Assembly: GCF_001047375.1 (NCBI RefSeq)
Contig: NZ_LFVU01000002.1
Location: forward strand, 97,210 to 161,209
DNA from: Clostridium cylindrosporum DSM 605
GTDB taxonomy: Bacteria; Bacillota; Clostridia; Clostridiales; Caloramatoraceae
Direction: 5' to 3'
Length of the DNA stretch: 64,000 nucleotides
Below the pieces are notes generated by a model that worked only from the letters and a program-made list of their open reading frames with translations, was not told where the DNA came from and did not search any database. The position numbers and the translations under genes are program-made. Positions 1 to 8,670 of the stretch are shown here, piece after piece. The stretch's first letter is position 1. Every line of letters starts with the position of its first letter.

Positions 1-225
1 TTTTCTATTGCATTAGCTTGTTCCCTTGATGGAATGGCTATTGGCTTTGGAGCTGCCTTAGTTGGTATTAACTATATTGAAGTTATAATATTATCTTTTA
101 TATTTAATACAATTGTACTGATACTTGGTAGCTTTATAGGCCGAAAAATTAATGAAAAGATAAGTTTAAACCTATCGTGGATTAGTGGACTTCTCCTAAT
201 TATAATAGCATTTATGAAGCTATAG
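1..225 (+). CDS. YtaF/MntP-like membrane protein, C-terminal fragment
   Basis: The frame is open from base 1, so the gene begins outside the window; about 74 residues remain. The visible part has a short 'SLDGMAIGFGAAL' segment, where an Asp lies inside a transmembrane helix, followed by two more hydrophobic helices and a very short tail ending 'AFMKL'. This layout fits the C-terminal half of the small six-helix cation exporters (MntP) and the related sporulation membrane protein YtaF. The Gly-rich helix after the Asp and the abrupt end favour YtaF, but the fragment is too short to decide. Substrate cannot be read from it. Confidence 0.6.
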   Translation, partial: FSIALACSLDGMAIGFGAALVGINYIEVIILSFIFNTIVLILGSFIGRKINEKISLNLSWISGLLLIIIAFMKL

Positions 226-248
226 CAGTAATACTTGTAAATAAAAAA

Positions 249-270
249 GGTATAGAAAAAACTCTATACC
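249..270 (-). terminator. Rho-independent terminator of the ABC exporter operon
   Basis: An 8-bp stem (GGTATAGA/TCTATACC) is followed on the minus strand by TTTTTT, just downstream of the ABC permease stop. It also lies just after the convergent plus-strand gene, but that side has only a weak T-run. Confidence 0.75.
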
Positions 271-299
271 CTTTAATTAATTTATTTATGACTTACTTG

Positions 300-1361
300 C
301 TATATTCTTCTATATTTTTTAAGTACTAAGGAATTTAATATAATAAAGACTAACGTATACCCAATTAAAACAACTATATCTAGATATATATCCTTTAAAC
401 TTGCTCCTCTTATAGCTATACTTCTTAAGGCATCAGCACCATAAGTTAATGGAAATACCTTCGATAGTATACTCACCCATAAAGGAGCTTCCCTTAAGGA
501 GAATAATCCGCAGAATAGTATTTGTGGAACAATTACTATTGGAATAAACTGTATAAGCTGAAATTCATTTTTAGCAAATGCGGATAAAAATGTTCCAAGT
601 GACAAGGATACAGCTGCTAAAAGAACATTTACTATTAATATAGAAAGGAAACTGCCTTCTATAATTAGGTTTAATCCATATATCATAAATAGTTGTATAA
701 CAAGGGTTTGAATTAAAACAAAAAATCCAAAGCCCCAAAAGTATCCAAATACTATTTCTATTCTTTTTATAGGTGTTGCAAGGAGCCTATCTAGTGTTCC
801 ACTTATCCTTTCTCTTAGAAAAGCTATTCCAGCCATTAGGAATACAAAAAAGAATATAAAGAATCCCATCATCATAGGTGCAATAGAATCAAATAATGAC
901 ATATTTTCATTTCCGTTAATATACTGAAATTCAATTTCTATTGGTTTAATTTTAAGCTTTGAGTACTTCATTACATCAGAAACTATTTCTTTAGTATAAT
1001 TTGAAGTTGACTCTAGTATGCTTTTTTTAACTACTCCATTTATATCTGTTTCTGAACCCTCTAAACTAACCTTTAAACCCCCATTTGCAAATTCTACAAT
1101 TCCATCTATCTCTCTATTTTTAAGTTTATTAAATGATAAGTATCTATCCTTTACAGCAACTATATCAGCCTTTTTTTCAAGTTCTGATTTTACCTTTGAA
1201 GGTAAGTTAATAATTTCTAATTTCGGTCTACTTAGTGAGGAATTCAATATTACATTTAATAAAAATATAACAAAGATTGGGGCAACAATCAAAAGTCCAA
1301 GTGAACGTTTATCTCCTTTTATTTGTTTTATTATTCTTTTTGCAACAGTAAAGCTTCTCAT
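300..1361 (-). CDS. ABC-2 type transporter permease
   Basis: About 353 residues with the ABC-2 permease layout: one N-terminal membrane helix (about 20-40), a large extracytoplasmic domain, then five or six C-terminal helices. The segment 'FLRERISGTLDRLLATPIKR' is the characteristic cytoplasmic loop of drug/lipid exporters of this class. The chosen ATG at 1361 has GGGAGG eight bases upstream and begins two bases past the stop of the ATPase gene; the longer frame to 1421 would run back into that gene. With the ATPase and TetR regulator it forms a drug or lipid export operon. The substrate is unknown. Confidence 0.88.
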   Translation of the reverse strand: MRSFTVAKRIIKQIKGDKRSLGLLIVAPIFVIFLLNVILNSSLSRPKLEIINLPSKVKSELEKKADIVAVKDRYLSFNKLKNREIDGIVEFANGGLKVSLEGSETDINGVVKKSILESTSNYTKEIVSDVMKYSKLKIKPIEIEFQYINGNENMSLFDSIAPMMMGFFIFFFVFLMAGIAFLRERISGTLDRLLATPIKRIEIVFGYFWGFGFFVLIQTLVIQLFMIYGLNLIIEGSFLSILIVNVLLAAVSLSLGTFLSAFAKNEFQLIQFIPIVIVPQILFCGLFSLREAPLWVSILSKVFPLTYGADALRSIAIRGASLKDIYLDIVVLIGYTLVFIILNSLVLKKYRRI

Positions 1362-1362
1362 A

Positions 1363-2097
1363 CTATATTTCCTCCCTTGAAGTACTAAAATATAAAAATG
1401 CTTCATCAATATTATCTGCATTAGATATTTTCATTAACTCCTTAGGACTACCATCAGCTATAATTTTTCCATCTCTTATCAAGGATAGTCTGTCACAGTT
1501 ATAGGCTTCATCCATTACATGTGTAGTAACAATAATTGTTCCCCCAAGGGATTTAATTCTTTTAAACTCATTCCAAAAGTTTTTTCTAAGTAAAGGGTCT
1601 ATTCCTACTGTTGGTTCATCAAGTATTAATAGTATTGGATTGTGAAGTAATGATATTGCAAGGGATAGTCTTCTTTTCATTCCCCCTGAAAAATTTTTAA
1701 CTAACTTTTTCTTATTATTAATTAGATCAACGAGCTCTAGAACCTCATCAGCTCTTTCCTTAGCTATCTTTCCTTTTATTCCATATAACTCAGCAAAAAA
1801 CAATATATTATCAAGTGCACTTAAATCATCATACAATGCATCGCTTTGTGCCATATATCCAATACTTTGTACAACCTCAAGTGAGGGAATTTTATATCCT
1901 AGTACCACAACTTCACCTTGAGATGCCTTTACCATTCCCATTATACTTTTTATTAAAGTGGTTTTACCAGATCCTGATGGGCCAAGTAGTCCTATGATTT
2001 CCCCCTTTGGAATCTCTAAGCTGATATTATCTAAAATAATATTTTTATCATATGAAACCTGGAGATTTGAAATACTAACAACACTTTCTTTTTCCAT
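1363..2097 (-). CDS. ABC transporter ATP-binding protein
   Basis: Nucleotide-binding subunit of the exporter formed with the downstream permease. Walker A is GPSGSGKTT (near residue 38), the signature is NFSGGMKRR and Walker B is ILLILDEPTVGID followed by the switch His in 'VTTHVMDEA'. The length of about 244 residues is that of a single ATPase domain of the CcmA/DrrA exporter type. The ATG at 2097 is preferred because AGAAGGA lies about six bases upstream; two in-frame ATGs at 2103 and 2115 are alternatives with poorer spacing. It sits between tetR and the permease on the same strand. Confidence 0.92.
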   Translation of the reverse strand: MEKESVVSISNLQVSYDKNIILDNISLEIPKGEIIGLLGPSGSGKTTLIKSIMGMVKASQGEVVVLGYKIPSLEVVQSIGYMAQSDALYDDLSALDNILFFAELYGIKGKIAKERADEVLELVDLINNKKKLVKNFSGGMKRRLSLAISLLHNPILLILDEPTVGIDPLLRKNFWNEFKRIKSLGGTIIVTTHVMDEAYNCDRLSLIRDGKIIADGSPKELMKISNADNIDEAFLYFSTSREEI

Positions 2098-2121
2098 GTT
2101 CATTCCTTCTTTCAAAATATT

Positions 2122-2805
2122 TTATATATTTTCTTTGGCAATTCCATAAAGAACTACATCAATCATCTTTCTCATTTCCTCCTCCTTATTTTCCCATACC
2201 AAATACTCTGAAACTAGGTCATTGAAAATAATAAACCCAATTAATGAGCTAATAATACTTCTTGAAATAAGGCTTTTATCTATATTTCTAAAATTATTAT
2301 TTTCTATATTTCCTTCCACAAACCTATCTATTAATTTCGTTAATTTCGGAAATATTTCCTCCTTTAAGATCTCAAATAATTCTTCAAAGTACATAGCCTC
2401 CACTAAAATTGTTTTAAGTAAAGGATAATTACAGCTAATAATTTTCAATCTATATACTAACAGTCTACTCATTTCATTACATAAATTTTCTCCACAACTT
2501 TCAAGCTTATTTTTTTCATAGTGTAATTCAAGAAAAGGAGTTAAAAAATCTATACTTATTGGAACAAGTAGACCAAACAGTAGATCCTTTTTAGATTTAT
2601 AGTAATTAAAAATGGTTCCCTCAGACACATTCGCCTCTCTAGCAATATCGCTTATTCTACTTCCTCGAAACCCTTTTTGGGAAAATACTTTTATCGCAGA
2701 ATCAAGTATTTGTTTCTGTGTCTTTGAAATATTAATTTCATACTTACATTGATTATTGAGAAAATCCCTTAAATCTCTAGAATTATATATTTTTTCATTA
2801 TACAT
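2122..2805 (-). CDS. TetR-family transcriptional regulator
   Basis: The N-terminal helix-turn-helix is classic TetR: 'AIKVFSQKGFRGSRISDIA' then 'ANVSEGTIFNYYKSKKDLL', at about residues 35-85. The C-terminal part is helical and variable, as expected for a ligand-binding domain. The gene lies directly upstream of the ABC exporter ATPase with 24 bases between the ends, so it is probably co-transcribed with it and represses the operon until a drug or lipid-like ligand is bound. The large YhgE-type gene upstream has its own terminator, so whether it shares this control is an inference. Confidence 0.88.
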   Translation of the reverse strand: MYNEKIYNSRDLRDFLNNQCKYEINISKTQKQILDSAIKVFSQKGFRGSRISDIAREANVSEGTIFNYYKSKKDLLFGLLVPISIDFLTPFLELHYEKNKLESCGENLCNEMSRLLVYRLKIISCNYPLLKTILVEAMYFEELFEILKEEIFPKLTKLIDRFVEGNIENNNFRNIDKSLISRSIISSLIGFIIFNDLVSEYLVWENKEEEMRKMIDVVLYGIAKENI

Positions 2806-2846
2806 TCTCTCTTCCTCCTAAAAGCAAATTTAAATCTACTTGAAAA

Positions 2847-2877
2847 ATAAACCCTAGGGTATAATCCTAGGGTTTAT
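2847..2877 (-). terminator. Terminator after the YhgE/Pip gene
   Basis: A near-perfect stem (ATAAACCCTAGG/CCTAGGGTTTAT) lies between the YhgE-like gene and tetR, with a T-rich tail on the minus strand. It separates the two transcription units, leaving only about 40 bases for a tetR promoter. Confidence 0.7.
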
Positions 2878-2896
2878 TAGTAAGAGTATTATTTAA

Positions 2897-5377
2897 CTAT
2901 TTAGTATTTAATTCTTCACTTACCTTCCCAACAGAATGCTTTCTTCCTTCTATAACTTCTTGTAGTCTTTCACCTACATTTTTGAATACAATAGTTATTG
3001 TTAAGAATACAAGCATAATTATTCCTAGTATTAGGGCATCCTTTCCAATCAAGGAATAATCTATTGTAGTTGCAGAAATTACTTCCCTTAATATTTCAAC
3101 GCTATAGGTAAATGGCATATAAGGGTGTAATGCCTTAAATATGTTTGGCAATACCTCTATTGGGTATGTTCCAGAACATGAAGTTAACTGTAATATTAGA
3201 AGTACTATACTTAATAATCTTCCTGCATCTCCAAATAGGGATATTAAACATTGTACAATTGAAACAAATACTAGTGAGAAAAATATTAGAACTCCAAAAT
3301 ACGCAAATAAGTTTGTTGGCTTTAATCCTAATTTTAATAATGCAAATCCAAGTAAAAGTGCCTGCATAATACCTACAAATCCAAATGATAAGAACTTACC
3401 AAAAACCTTATTAAACTTAGATGTGTTTAAATCATCATCTGTCTTTGATGATATTACAAAGAACATCATAATTGCTCCTACCCAAAGTGATAGAGACATA
3501 AAATATGGGGCAAATCCTGTTCCGTAATTTGCTACTTTATTAGTAGGTGCCTTTACTACTTCAACAGGTTTTGAAACAAATTCTCCCATTGTTTTTGATG
3601 AATTTACAAGTCCAGATTTAATTTCATTTGAACCATCCTTTAGCTTATCTGAAAGCTCCTTAGAACCGTCATAAAGCTTTCCTACTCCATCCTTTAATTC
3701 TGGAATTTTGCTACCTAGTTCACTTACACCTGAGTTTAATTTAGTTTGTCCATCAAGTAATACCCCTGACCCTGTCATCATTTGTTTAGATCCATTATAT
3801 AGTGCACCTACCCCTTCAGTAAGTTGCACAGAACTTCCTTTCAGTTCTTTAAGCCCTCCATTAATTTGACCTGCACCATTATTCAGCTTACTTATTCCGC
3901 TGTTTAATGTAGTCATATTATCTGAAACAGCCTTTAATCCACTTCCAAAAGAACCTGGATTTTTCTCATTAAGTCCTGCCTCAAGAGCATCAAGCCCTGT
4001 ACTTATTTTACTCACACCAGAGCTTATAGCACCTAAATTGCCTGCGAGCTTTGTTGTTGCATCAGCATACTGGCTTACCTTATCTGTGTAGTTTTGAACA
4101 CCATTATTATATTCATTAAAACTTGAACTTAAACTTTCTGTTCCTTGCTTTAATTTTTCAAGCTTTACCTTAGCATCTTTATTAGCTTCATTATATGCTT
4201 GTAGCTTTTGAAGTGCCGATTCTATATCTTTTTTATCTCCAGTTTCTATAGCCCTTTGAAGATCCTCTGATACTGAATTCATTACCTTAGATGAAGTTGA
4301 TACACCACTTATTAAATCATCAACTCCGCTTTTAACTTTACCATATCCATTTAAAAGTTCATTTGAAGACTTTGATATTTTTTCTCCTCCATCTTTAAGA
4401 GCTGATGATGCACCTTCTAAGCCCTCTGTTTTTCCTTTAGAACTTCCTGATAAAGCACTATTTAATTGATCAGCACCTTCTTTAAGTTGATTCACTACTG
4501 GATAAATACTTGCATTAAATGAATCGTAAAGCTTTTTACTACCTTGTGAAAGCTTATTTGATCCACTTCCTGCAGACTCTAAACCATTTTTCAATTCATT
4601 TGAACCATCATATAACTTATCTACCCCTGTGTTTAGCATTGGTATCTTATTATTCATTTGTCCTAGTCCATCACTAACTTGTGATATTGCTAAATTTAGC
4701 TTTAACTGTCCATCATATAGTTTATTTGATCCATCTTGTAATTTATTAACACCATCTGAAAGCTGAGGTGTTTTGTCATTTAACTTACTTATTCCATCAT
4801 ATAACTTCCCACTTCCATCTGCTGCACTAGTAAGTCCATCCTTTACATCGTACAGTTTATCAAATGATCCAGTTACATAATTATCTGTAACACTTTCAAT
4901 AATATTTCTTTTTAATTCTTCCTCAACCTTTGCGCTAATTTGAGAAGCTAAGTAATTTTTCTTTTCATTACATACTAATTTTAAATTAGCTACTTGAGGT
5001 TTTCCTTCCTTTGCAGAAATAATCTTTTGTGAGAAGTCTTCAGGTATTACAAATTTAGCATAATATTTATTTCCTGCAACTCCTTGATCTGCATCTTTTT
5101 CTCCCGTAAATCTCCAGCCTACATCTGTATTATCTTTAAGGTCATTAATCATATCCTTACCATAGTTTACAGTATCTCCATCTAGTTTTGCTCCCTTGTC
5201 TAAGTTTACAACTGCAACTGGCATTTCATTTAATCTGCTGTAAGGATCCCAAAAAGCATCTAAATATAGTAAAGAATATAAAAGTGGAACAACTATTATT
5301 GCTATTACTGACACTCTTATTATTCTGTTTTGTAAAATACTTTTTATGTCCTTACCTGCTACTTGTAGAAAATTCAT
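2897..5377 (-). CDS. YhgE/Pip family membrane protein
   Basis: About 826 residues. An N-terminal helix (about 18-38, ending 'LLYLDAFWDPY') is followed by a very long extracytoplasmic region with many degenerate repeats of the type 'L-x-D-G-x-x-K-L-x-D-G', alternating with Ser/Gly-rich stretches. At least five membrane helices close the protein ('YFMSLSLWVGAIMMFF' onwards). This is the YhgE/phage-infection-protein architecture, related to ABC-2 permeases and the ESAT-6 system protein EsaA. The ATG at 5377 has GGAAGGTGAGGA upstream and opens at the conserved start of the family; the frame extends to 5446 without a ribosome site. Proximity to a drug exporter suggests envelope export or stress, but the function is not settled. 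Confidence 0.85.
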   Translation of the reverse strand: MNFLQVAGKDIKSILQNRIIRVSVIAIIVVPLLYSLLYLDAFWDPYSRLNEMPVAVVNLDKGAKLDGDTVNYGKDMINDLKDNTDVGWRFTGEKDADQGVAGNKYYAKFVIPEDFSQKIISAKEGKPQVANLKLVCNEKKNYLASQISAKVEEELKRNIIESVTDNYVTGSFDKLYDVKDGLTSAADGSGKLYDGISKLNDKTPQLSDGVNKLQDGSNKLYDGQLKLNLAISQVSDGLGQMNNKIPMLNTGVDKLYDGSNELKNGLESAGSGSNKLSQGSKKLYDSFNASIYPVVNQLKEGADQLNSALSGSSKGKTEGLEGASSALKDGGEKISKSSNELLNGYGKVKSGVDDLISGVSTSSKVMNSVSEDLQRAIETGDKKDIESALQKLQAYNEANKDAKVKLEKLKQGTESLSSSFNEYNNGVQNYTDKVSQYADATTKLAGNLGAISSGVSKISTGLDALEAGLNEKNPGSFGSGLKAVSDNMTTLNSGISKLNNGAGQINGGLKELKGSSVQLTEGVGALYNGSKQMMTGSGVLLDGQTKLNSGVSELGSKIPELKDGVGKLYDGSKELSDKLKDGSNEIKSGLVNSSKTMGEFVSKPVEVVKAPTNKVANYGTGFAPYFMSLSLWVGAIMMFFVISSKTDDDLNTSKFNKVFGKFLSFGFVGIMQALLLGFALLKLGLKPTNLFAYFGVLIFFSLVFVSIVQCLISLFGDAGRLLSIVLLILQLTSCSGTYPIEVLPNIFKALHPYMPFTYSVEILREVISATTIDYSLIGKDALILGIIMLVFLTITIVFKNVGERLQEVIEGRKHSVGKVSEELNTK

Positions 5378-5524
5378 ATCCTCACCTTCCTTATTTAGTT
5401 TTTGTACTGAGTAGTCAGTATAATATATAATATATACCTTTTTCAAAAAATATCAAGTGAAATTTTGTTAATTTTTTAAAAATCTATATAATTTAATCAA
5501 ACAGGTATTCTAGAAATAATAAAA

Positions 5525-5547
5525 AAAGCCACATAAAATGTGGCTTT
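5525..5547 (-). terminator. Terminator after the YbaN-like gene
   Basis: A ten-base stem AAAGCCACAT/ATGTGGCTTT is followed on the minus strand by a run of seven Ts; it lies nine bases past the stop of the DUF454 gene. Confidence 0.85.
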
Positions 5548-5555
5548 AAATAGGC

Positions 5556-5939
5556 TTAATTATTTTCTAATTTAATAGTTTTTATCTTGAATATAAAGTA
5601 ATATAACTTTACTATTATAACAAGTAAAAGTATCAATGTTACTACAGGCTTATTTACCAATAACATTGATACTATAATCATAGTATCTGCAAATATTAAT
5701 ATTATTATCTTTCTTTTAAGTGTCATTGACTTTTCTCTTATAAATTCTTCTAAATGCTTCTTATAGATTTTACTACCTTTAAACCAAATGTTTATCTTTT
5801 CTGATCCTCTAACAAAACAAAAGGATGAAAGAAGTAAAAATGGTGTTGTAGGCAGTATAGGTAGTACTATTCCTATAAACCCAAGTATTAATGATATAAT
5901 TCCTACTGTCACATATATTATTTTTTTAAATCTACTCAA
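5556..5939 (-). CDS. YbaN-type (DUF454) inner-membrane protein
   Basis: A 127-residue protein with the DUF454 pattern: first helix rich in Gly/Ile, then 'VLPILPTTPFLLLSSFCFVRGS', a charged cytoplasmic stretch with 'WFKGSKIYKKHLEEF', and two closely spaced helices at about 75-115. The start is TTG at 5939, with AGGGGG seven bases upstream; no ATG is available nearby. Family members are small integral membrane proteins of unknown function. It is transcribed alone, between its own terminator and the thiamine operon. Confidence 0.8.
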   Translation of the reverse strand: MSRFKKIIYVTVGIISLILGFIGIVLPILPTTPFLLLSSFCFVRGSEKINIWFKGSKIYKKHLEEFIREKSMTLKRKIIILIFADTMIIVSMLLVNKPVVTLILLLVIIVKLYYFIFKIKTIKLENN

Positions 5940-6069
5940 TTTATCCCCCTACTACTTAATACAATATTTTATAATTAATATACTATTTACCTTACTACAA
6001 TTATAATATATCAAAAATCAAAAGTAGAGTGTTTTAAACTTATAAGTTTATAATCACCCTACCTTATAA

Positions 6070-6687
6070 TCAATTATCTAATTTTTTTATCCAAGCTTGA
6101 CATTCACTTTTAATATTAGCCGCCCCTAATATAGCTGATATTACTGCATATCCTTCAATATCGTAAGGCTTTAAAATATCAATATTATTTAAAGTTAAAC
6201 CGCCTATAGCGACAATAGGTATATTTACATTGCTTTTTATTGACTCTAAAGTTTCAAGGGAAACATCCTTTGCATCCTTTTTTGTTTTAGTGCCAAATAC
6301 AGCACCTACACCTACATAGTCTGCACCGTTTTCTTCAGCCTCTATTGCCTCCTCTAGGGTTCTAGCTGAAACACCTAGTAACTTATCTTCTCCAATAAGC
6401 TTTCTAACTTCATTTGCTGGCAAATCACTTTGTCCAATATGTACACCATCAGCACTGCAAATAAGCGCTATATCTACTCTATCATTTATTATGAACTTAA
6501 CATTGTATCTATTAGTTAACTCTCGAAGCTTAATGGCCTTCTCTAGAAATTCTTTACCTGATGCATCCTTCTCTCTAAGTTGTAGTGTAGTTACTCCACC
6601 TTTTAGTGCCTCTTCTATACAATTATAAAAATCTCTCCCATTTAATATACTAGAGTCTGTTACTAAATATAGATTAAAATATTTCAT
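6070..6687 (-). CDS. thiE: Thiamine-phosphate synthase
   Basis: Joins hydroxymethylpyrimidine diphosphate to thiazole phosphate to give thiamine phosphate. The 205-residue TIM barrel shows the ThiE signatures 'LQLREKD' (near 37), 'INDRVDIALICSADGVHIGQ' with the pyrophosphate-binding Asp, 'GVSARTLEEA', and 'ADYVGVGAVFGTKTK' followed by 'IVAIGGL'. It is the last gene of thiD-thiM-thiE, 20 bases after thiM, and falls under the TPP riboswitch upstream of thiD. A second ThiE-like protein in the thiSFGH operon lacks several of these residues, so this copy is the likelier true ThiE. Confidence 0.95.
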   Translation of the reverse strand: MKYFNLYLVTDSSILNGRDFYNCIEEALKGGVTTLQLREKDASGKEFLEKAIKLRELTNRYNVKFIINDRVDIALICSADGVHIGQSDLPANEVRKLIGEDKLLGVSARTLEEAIEAEENGADYVGVGAVFGTKTKKDAKDVSLETLESIKSNVNIPIVAIGGLTLNNIDILKPYDIEGYAVISAILGAANIKSECQAWIKKLDN

Positions 6688-6707
6688 TTTATACTCTTAA
6701 CCTTTCG

Positions 6708-7490
6708 CTACTCATCTATTTTACTAAGTTCTTTTAATTTATCTTCTGTTAAATCATATACACTATTCATTAGACTTTCTTTAAAACTTCCTATGGATGG
6801 ATTTTCAGTATCTGCTATCTCACCACTTAAAGACATAGTAATAACTCCCATAGCTGCACAGCCTAATACATCCTTTGATGCTCCTAAATAACTTCCTATT
6901 AAGCTGGCGCTCATGCATCCAGTTCCAGTAATGCTTTTAAGTTTACTTGTTCCATTAAGTATTTTAATTACCTTTTCCCCATTTGTAATAAGATCCACTT
7001 TCCCAGTAGCAACTACTACACATTCAAGCTTTTTTGAAACTTTTTTTATTATATCTGAAATATCTTCTTCATTATCAAAAGAATCAACACCTTTTCCTCT
7101 AACATCAAAGCCACCGATATGCTTTATTTCAGATATATTTCCCTTAATAACATCAAACTTAACTTCATTTAATAATCTACTTGTAAATTCACTTCTTGTT
7201 TTTGTTGCAAATACACCTACTGGATCAAGAATCACTGGCTTATTATACTTATTTGCAGCTATTCCTGCTTTAACAAATAAATCCAGATGTGATGAATTCA
7301 TAGTTCCTATATTTATTACAACAGAGTTTGATATACTTACTATTTCTTCTACCTCTTCATATGAATAACTCATTAAAGGACTAGCACCAATTGCAAGTGT
7401 AATATTAGCACAATCATTTATTGTTACCTCATTTGTATAATGAAGAACTAGTGGATTTATCTCCTTCACCTTATTTATTAATTGAAACAT
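6708..7490 (-). CDS. thiM: Hydroxyethylthiazole kinase
   Basis: Phosphorylates salvaged 4-methyl-5-(2-hydroxyethyl)thiazole for ThiE. The 260 residues fit the ribokinase-like ThiM family: 'LVLHYTNEVTINDCANITLAIGASPLM' at the N-terminus (split here across residues 14-40), 'PVILDPVGVFATKTR', 'VIKGNISEI' and the catalytic 'SITGTGCMSASL' where Cys replaces the usual Asp, as in other ThiM enzymes. The ATG has GGGGGA seven bases upstream. It lies between thiD and thiE with short gaps in a salvage operon under TPP control. Confidence 0.95.
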   Translation of the reverse strand: MFQLINKVKEINPLVLHYTNEVTINDCANITLAIGASPLMSYSYEEVEEIVSISNSVVINIGTMNSSHLDLFVKAGIAANKYNKPVILDPVGVFATKTRSEFTSRLLNEVKFDVIKGNISEIKHIGGFDVRGKGVDSFDNEEDISDIIKKVSKKLECVVVATGKVDLITNGEKVIKILNGTSKLKSITGTGCMSASLIGSYLGASKDVLGCAAMGVITMSLSGEIADTENPSIGSFKESLMNSVYDLTEDKLKELSKIDE

Positions 7491-7513
7491 TGTAATTCCC
7501 CCTTTTAAAACAT

Positions 7514-8311
7514 CTATCTCTCAAAGTTATGAAAATGATGTACAGGTCCAACACCATGTCCTATATCAAAACTTCTCTTTATCGCTTCAGTTATATAGTC
7601 CTTACTAAGCCCTACAGCCTTTTCTATAGAATATCCAAGGGCTAAATATGATGCTATTGCTGATGATAATGTGCATCCTGTACCATGGGTGTTTTTCCTA
7701 TCTAGTCTTTCAGAAGTAAATCTTTCTATGATATCCTCTCCTATTAAAAGGTCAACTGCATCTCCTTGTAGGTGTCCCCCCTTCATAAGAACATATTTAG
7801 GTCCCATTTTAAGAATTGCTTCCCCAGCTTCTTTCATATCATCTAATGAGTTTATTTTTACTCCTGTTATTTCTTCAGCCTCTAATACATTTGGTGTAAC
7901 TATAAATGCCTCTGGAATAAGATATTTTACTAGATTTTGTTTTGCTTCCACTTTAAGAAGGTAATATCCACTTTTAGATATCATAACTGGGTCAACAACT
8001 AGATATTTAGGTTTGTATTTTTTAAGTGATTCAACTATTTCAAGTATTATTTCAGGACTTGAAACCATTCCTATTTTAACCGCAACTGGAGGTATATCCT
8101 CACATACCACTTCTATTTGTTTCCTTATTATTTCATTTGATAATTCCTCAACCAAGAACACTCCCTGAGTATTTTGGGCTGTTATTGCGGTAATGACACT
8201 CATTCCATATGTTCCAATAGCGCTAAATGTTTTAAGGTCTGCTTGCACTCCAGCTCCTCCTGAAGAGTCTGATCCTGCAATAGTTAAAGTCGGAATTTTA
8301 TAATTACTCAT
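7514..8311 (-). CDS. thiD: Hydroxymethylpyrimidine (phosphate) kinase
   Basis: Phosphorylates HMP to HMP-P and then HMP-PP. The 265-residue ribokinase fold shows '[20 protein letters not shown]' at the N-terminus, '[11 protein letters not shown]', '[13 protein letters not shown]' and the anion-hole/catalytic motif '[14 protein letters not shown]'. The ATG at 8311 follows GGGAGG with correct spacing; the frame continues to 8392 but that extension would include the terminator stem of the riboswitch. First gene of the thiDME salvage operon. Confidence 0.95.
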   Translation of the reverse strand: MSNYKIPTLTIAGSDSSGGAGVQADLKTFSAIGTYGMSVITAITAQNTQGVFLVEELSNEIIRKQIEVVCEDIPPVAVKIGMVSSPEIILEIVESLKKYKPKYLVVDPVMISKSGYYLLKVEAKQNLVKYLIPEAFIVTPNVLEAEEITGVKINSLDDMKEAGEAILKMGPKYVLMKGGHLQGDAVDLLIGEDIIERFTSERLDRKNTHGTGCTLSSAIASYLALGYSIEKAVGLSKDYITEAIKRSFDIGHGVGPVHHFHNFER

Positions 8312-8336
8312 TTTAATCCTCCCTTCAAAATAAAAA

Positions 8337-8367
8337 GCAGCTATAATCCTAGCTTGGATATAGCTGC
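8337..8367 (-). terminator. Expression-platform terminator of the thiD TPP riboswitch
   Basis: A long stem (GCAGCTATA.ATCC/GGATATAGCTGC, one bulged base) followed on the minus strand by TTTTTATTTT sits between the aptamer and the thiD ribosome site. This arrangement indicates premature termination when TPP is bound. Confidence 0.8.
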
Positions 8368-8439
8368 AAATGTATGCACATATAAAATACACTAAACATA
8401 TATGAATTTAACATATGTTAATGAATCCTATAAATTCAA

Positions 8440-8523
8440 GTAGCTTTCCTACGCTGGTATTATCCAGATCAGGTACAAGGGTTGATAAATTATCTCTCAG
8501 CCATTTTGGCACCCCTAGCAAAT
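8440..8523 (-). promoter_or_regulatory. TPP riboswitch (THI element) of thiDME
   Basis: On the minus strand the conserved THI-box blocks are all present in order: GCTAGGGGTGCC, GGCTGAGAGA, ACCTGATCTGGATAATACCAG and CGTAGGAAAGC. It binds thiamine diphosphate and, with the terminator just downstream, switches off thiD, thiM and thiE. Confidence 0.97.
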
Positions 8524-8606
8524 TATTTAATTTATGCTTTAATTATATCCCAATTAATTGATTTTTCAAAAAGTATTTTTATATTTATGTTAATTAATAT
8601 AAATAT

Positions 8607-8648
8607 AAAAAGGTCTTAATGAAAACATACGTTTCATTAAGACCTTTT
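8607..8648 (-). terminator. Terminator of the lysine-permease gene
   Basis: A 19-bp stem (AAAAGGTCTTAATGAAAAC with its complement around an ATAC loop) followed by a T-rich tract on the minus strand, 22 bases after the permease stop. Confidence 0.85.
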
Positions 8649-8670
8649 AAAAAGTACTATTTAGTAAATA

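Noticed and set aside
3141..3527. Antisense open frame inside the YhgE-like gene
   Set aside because: A shadow of the repeated, low-complexity coding strand; no ribosome site or plausible protein.
7671..7964. Antisense frame across thiD
   Set aside because: thiD has intact catalytic motifs; the opposite frame is a by-product of codon bias.
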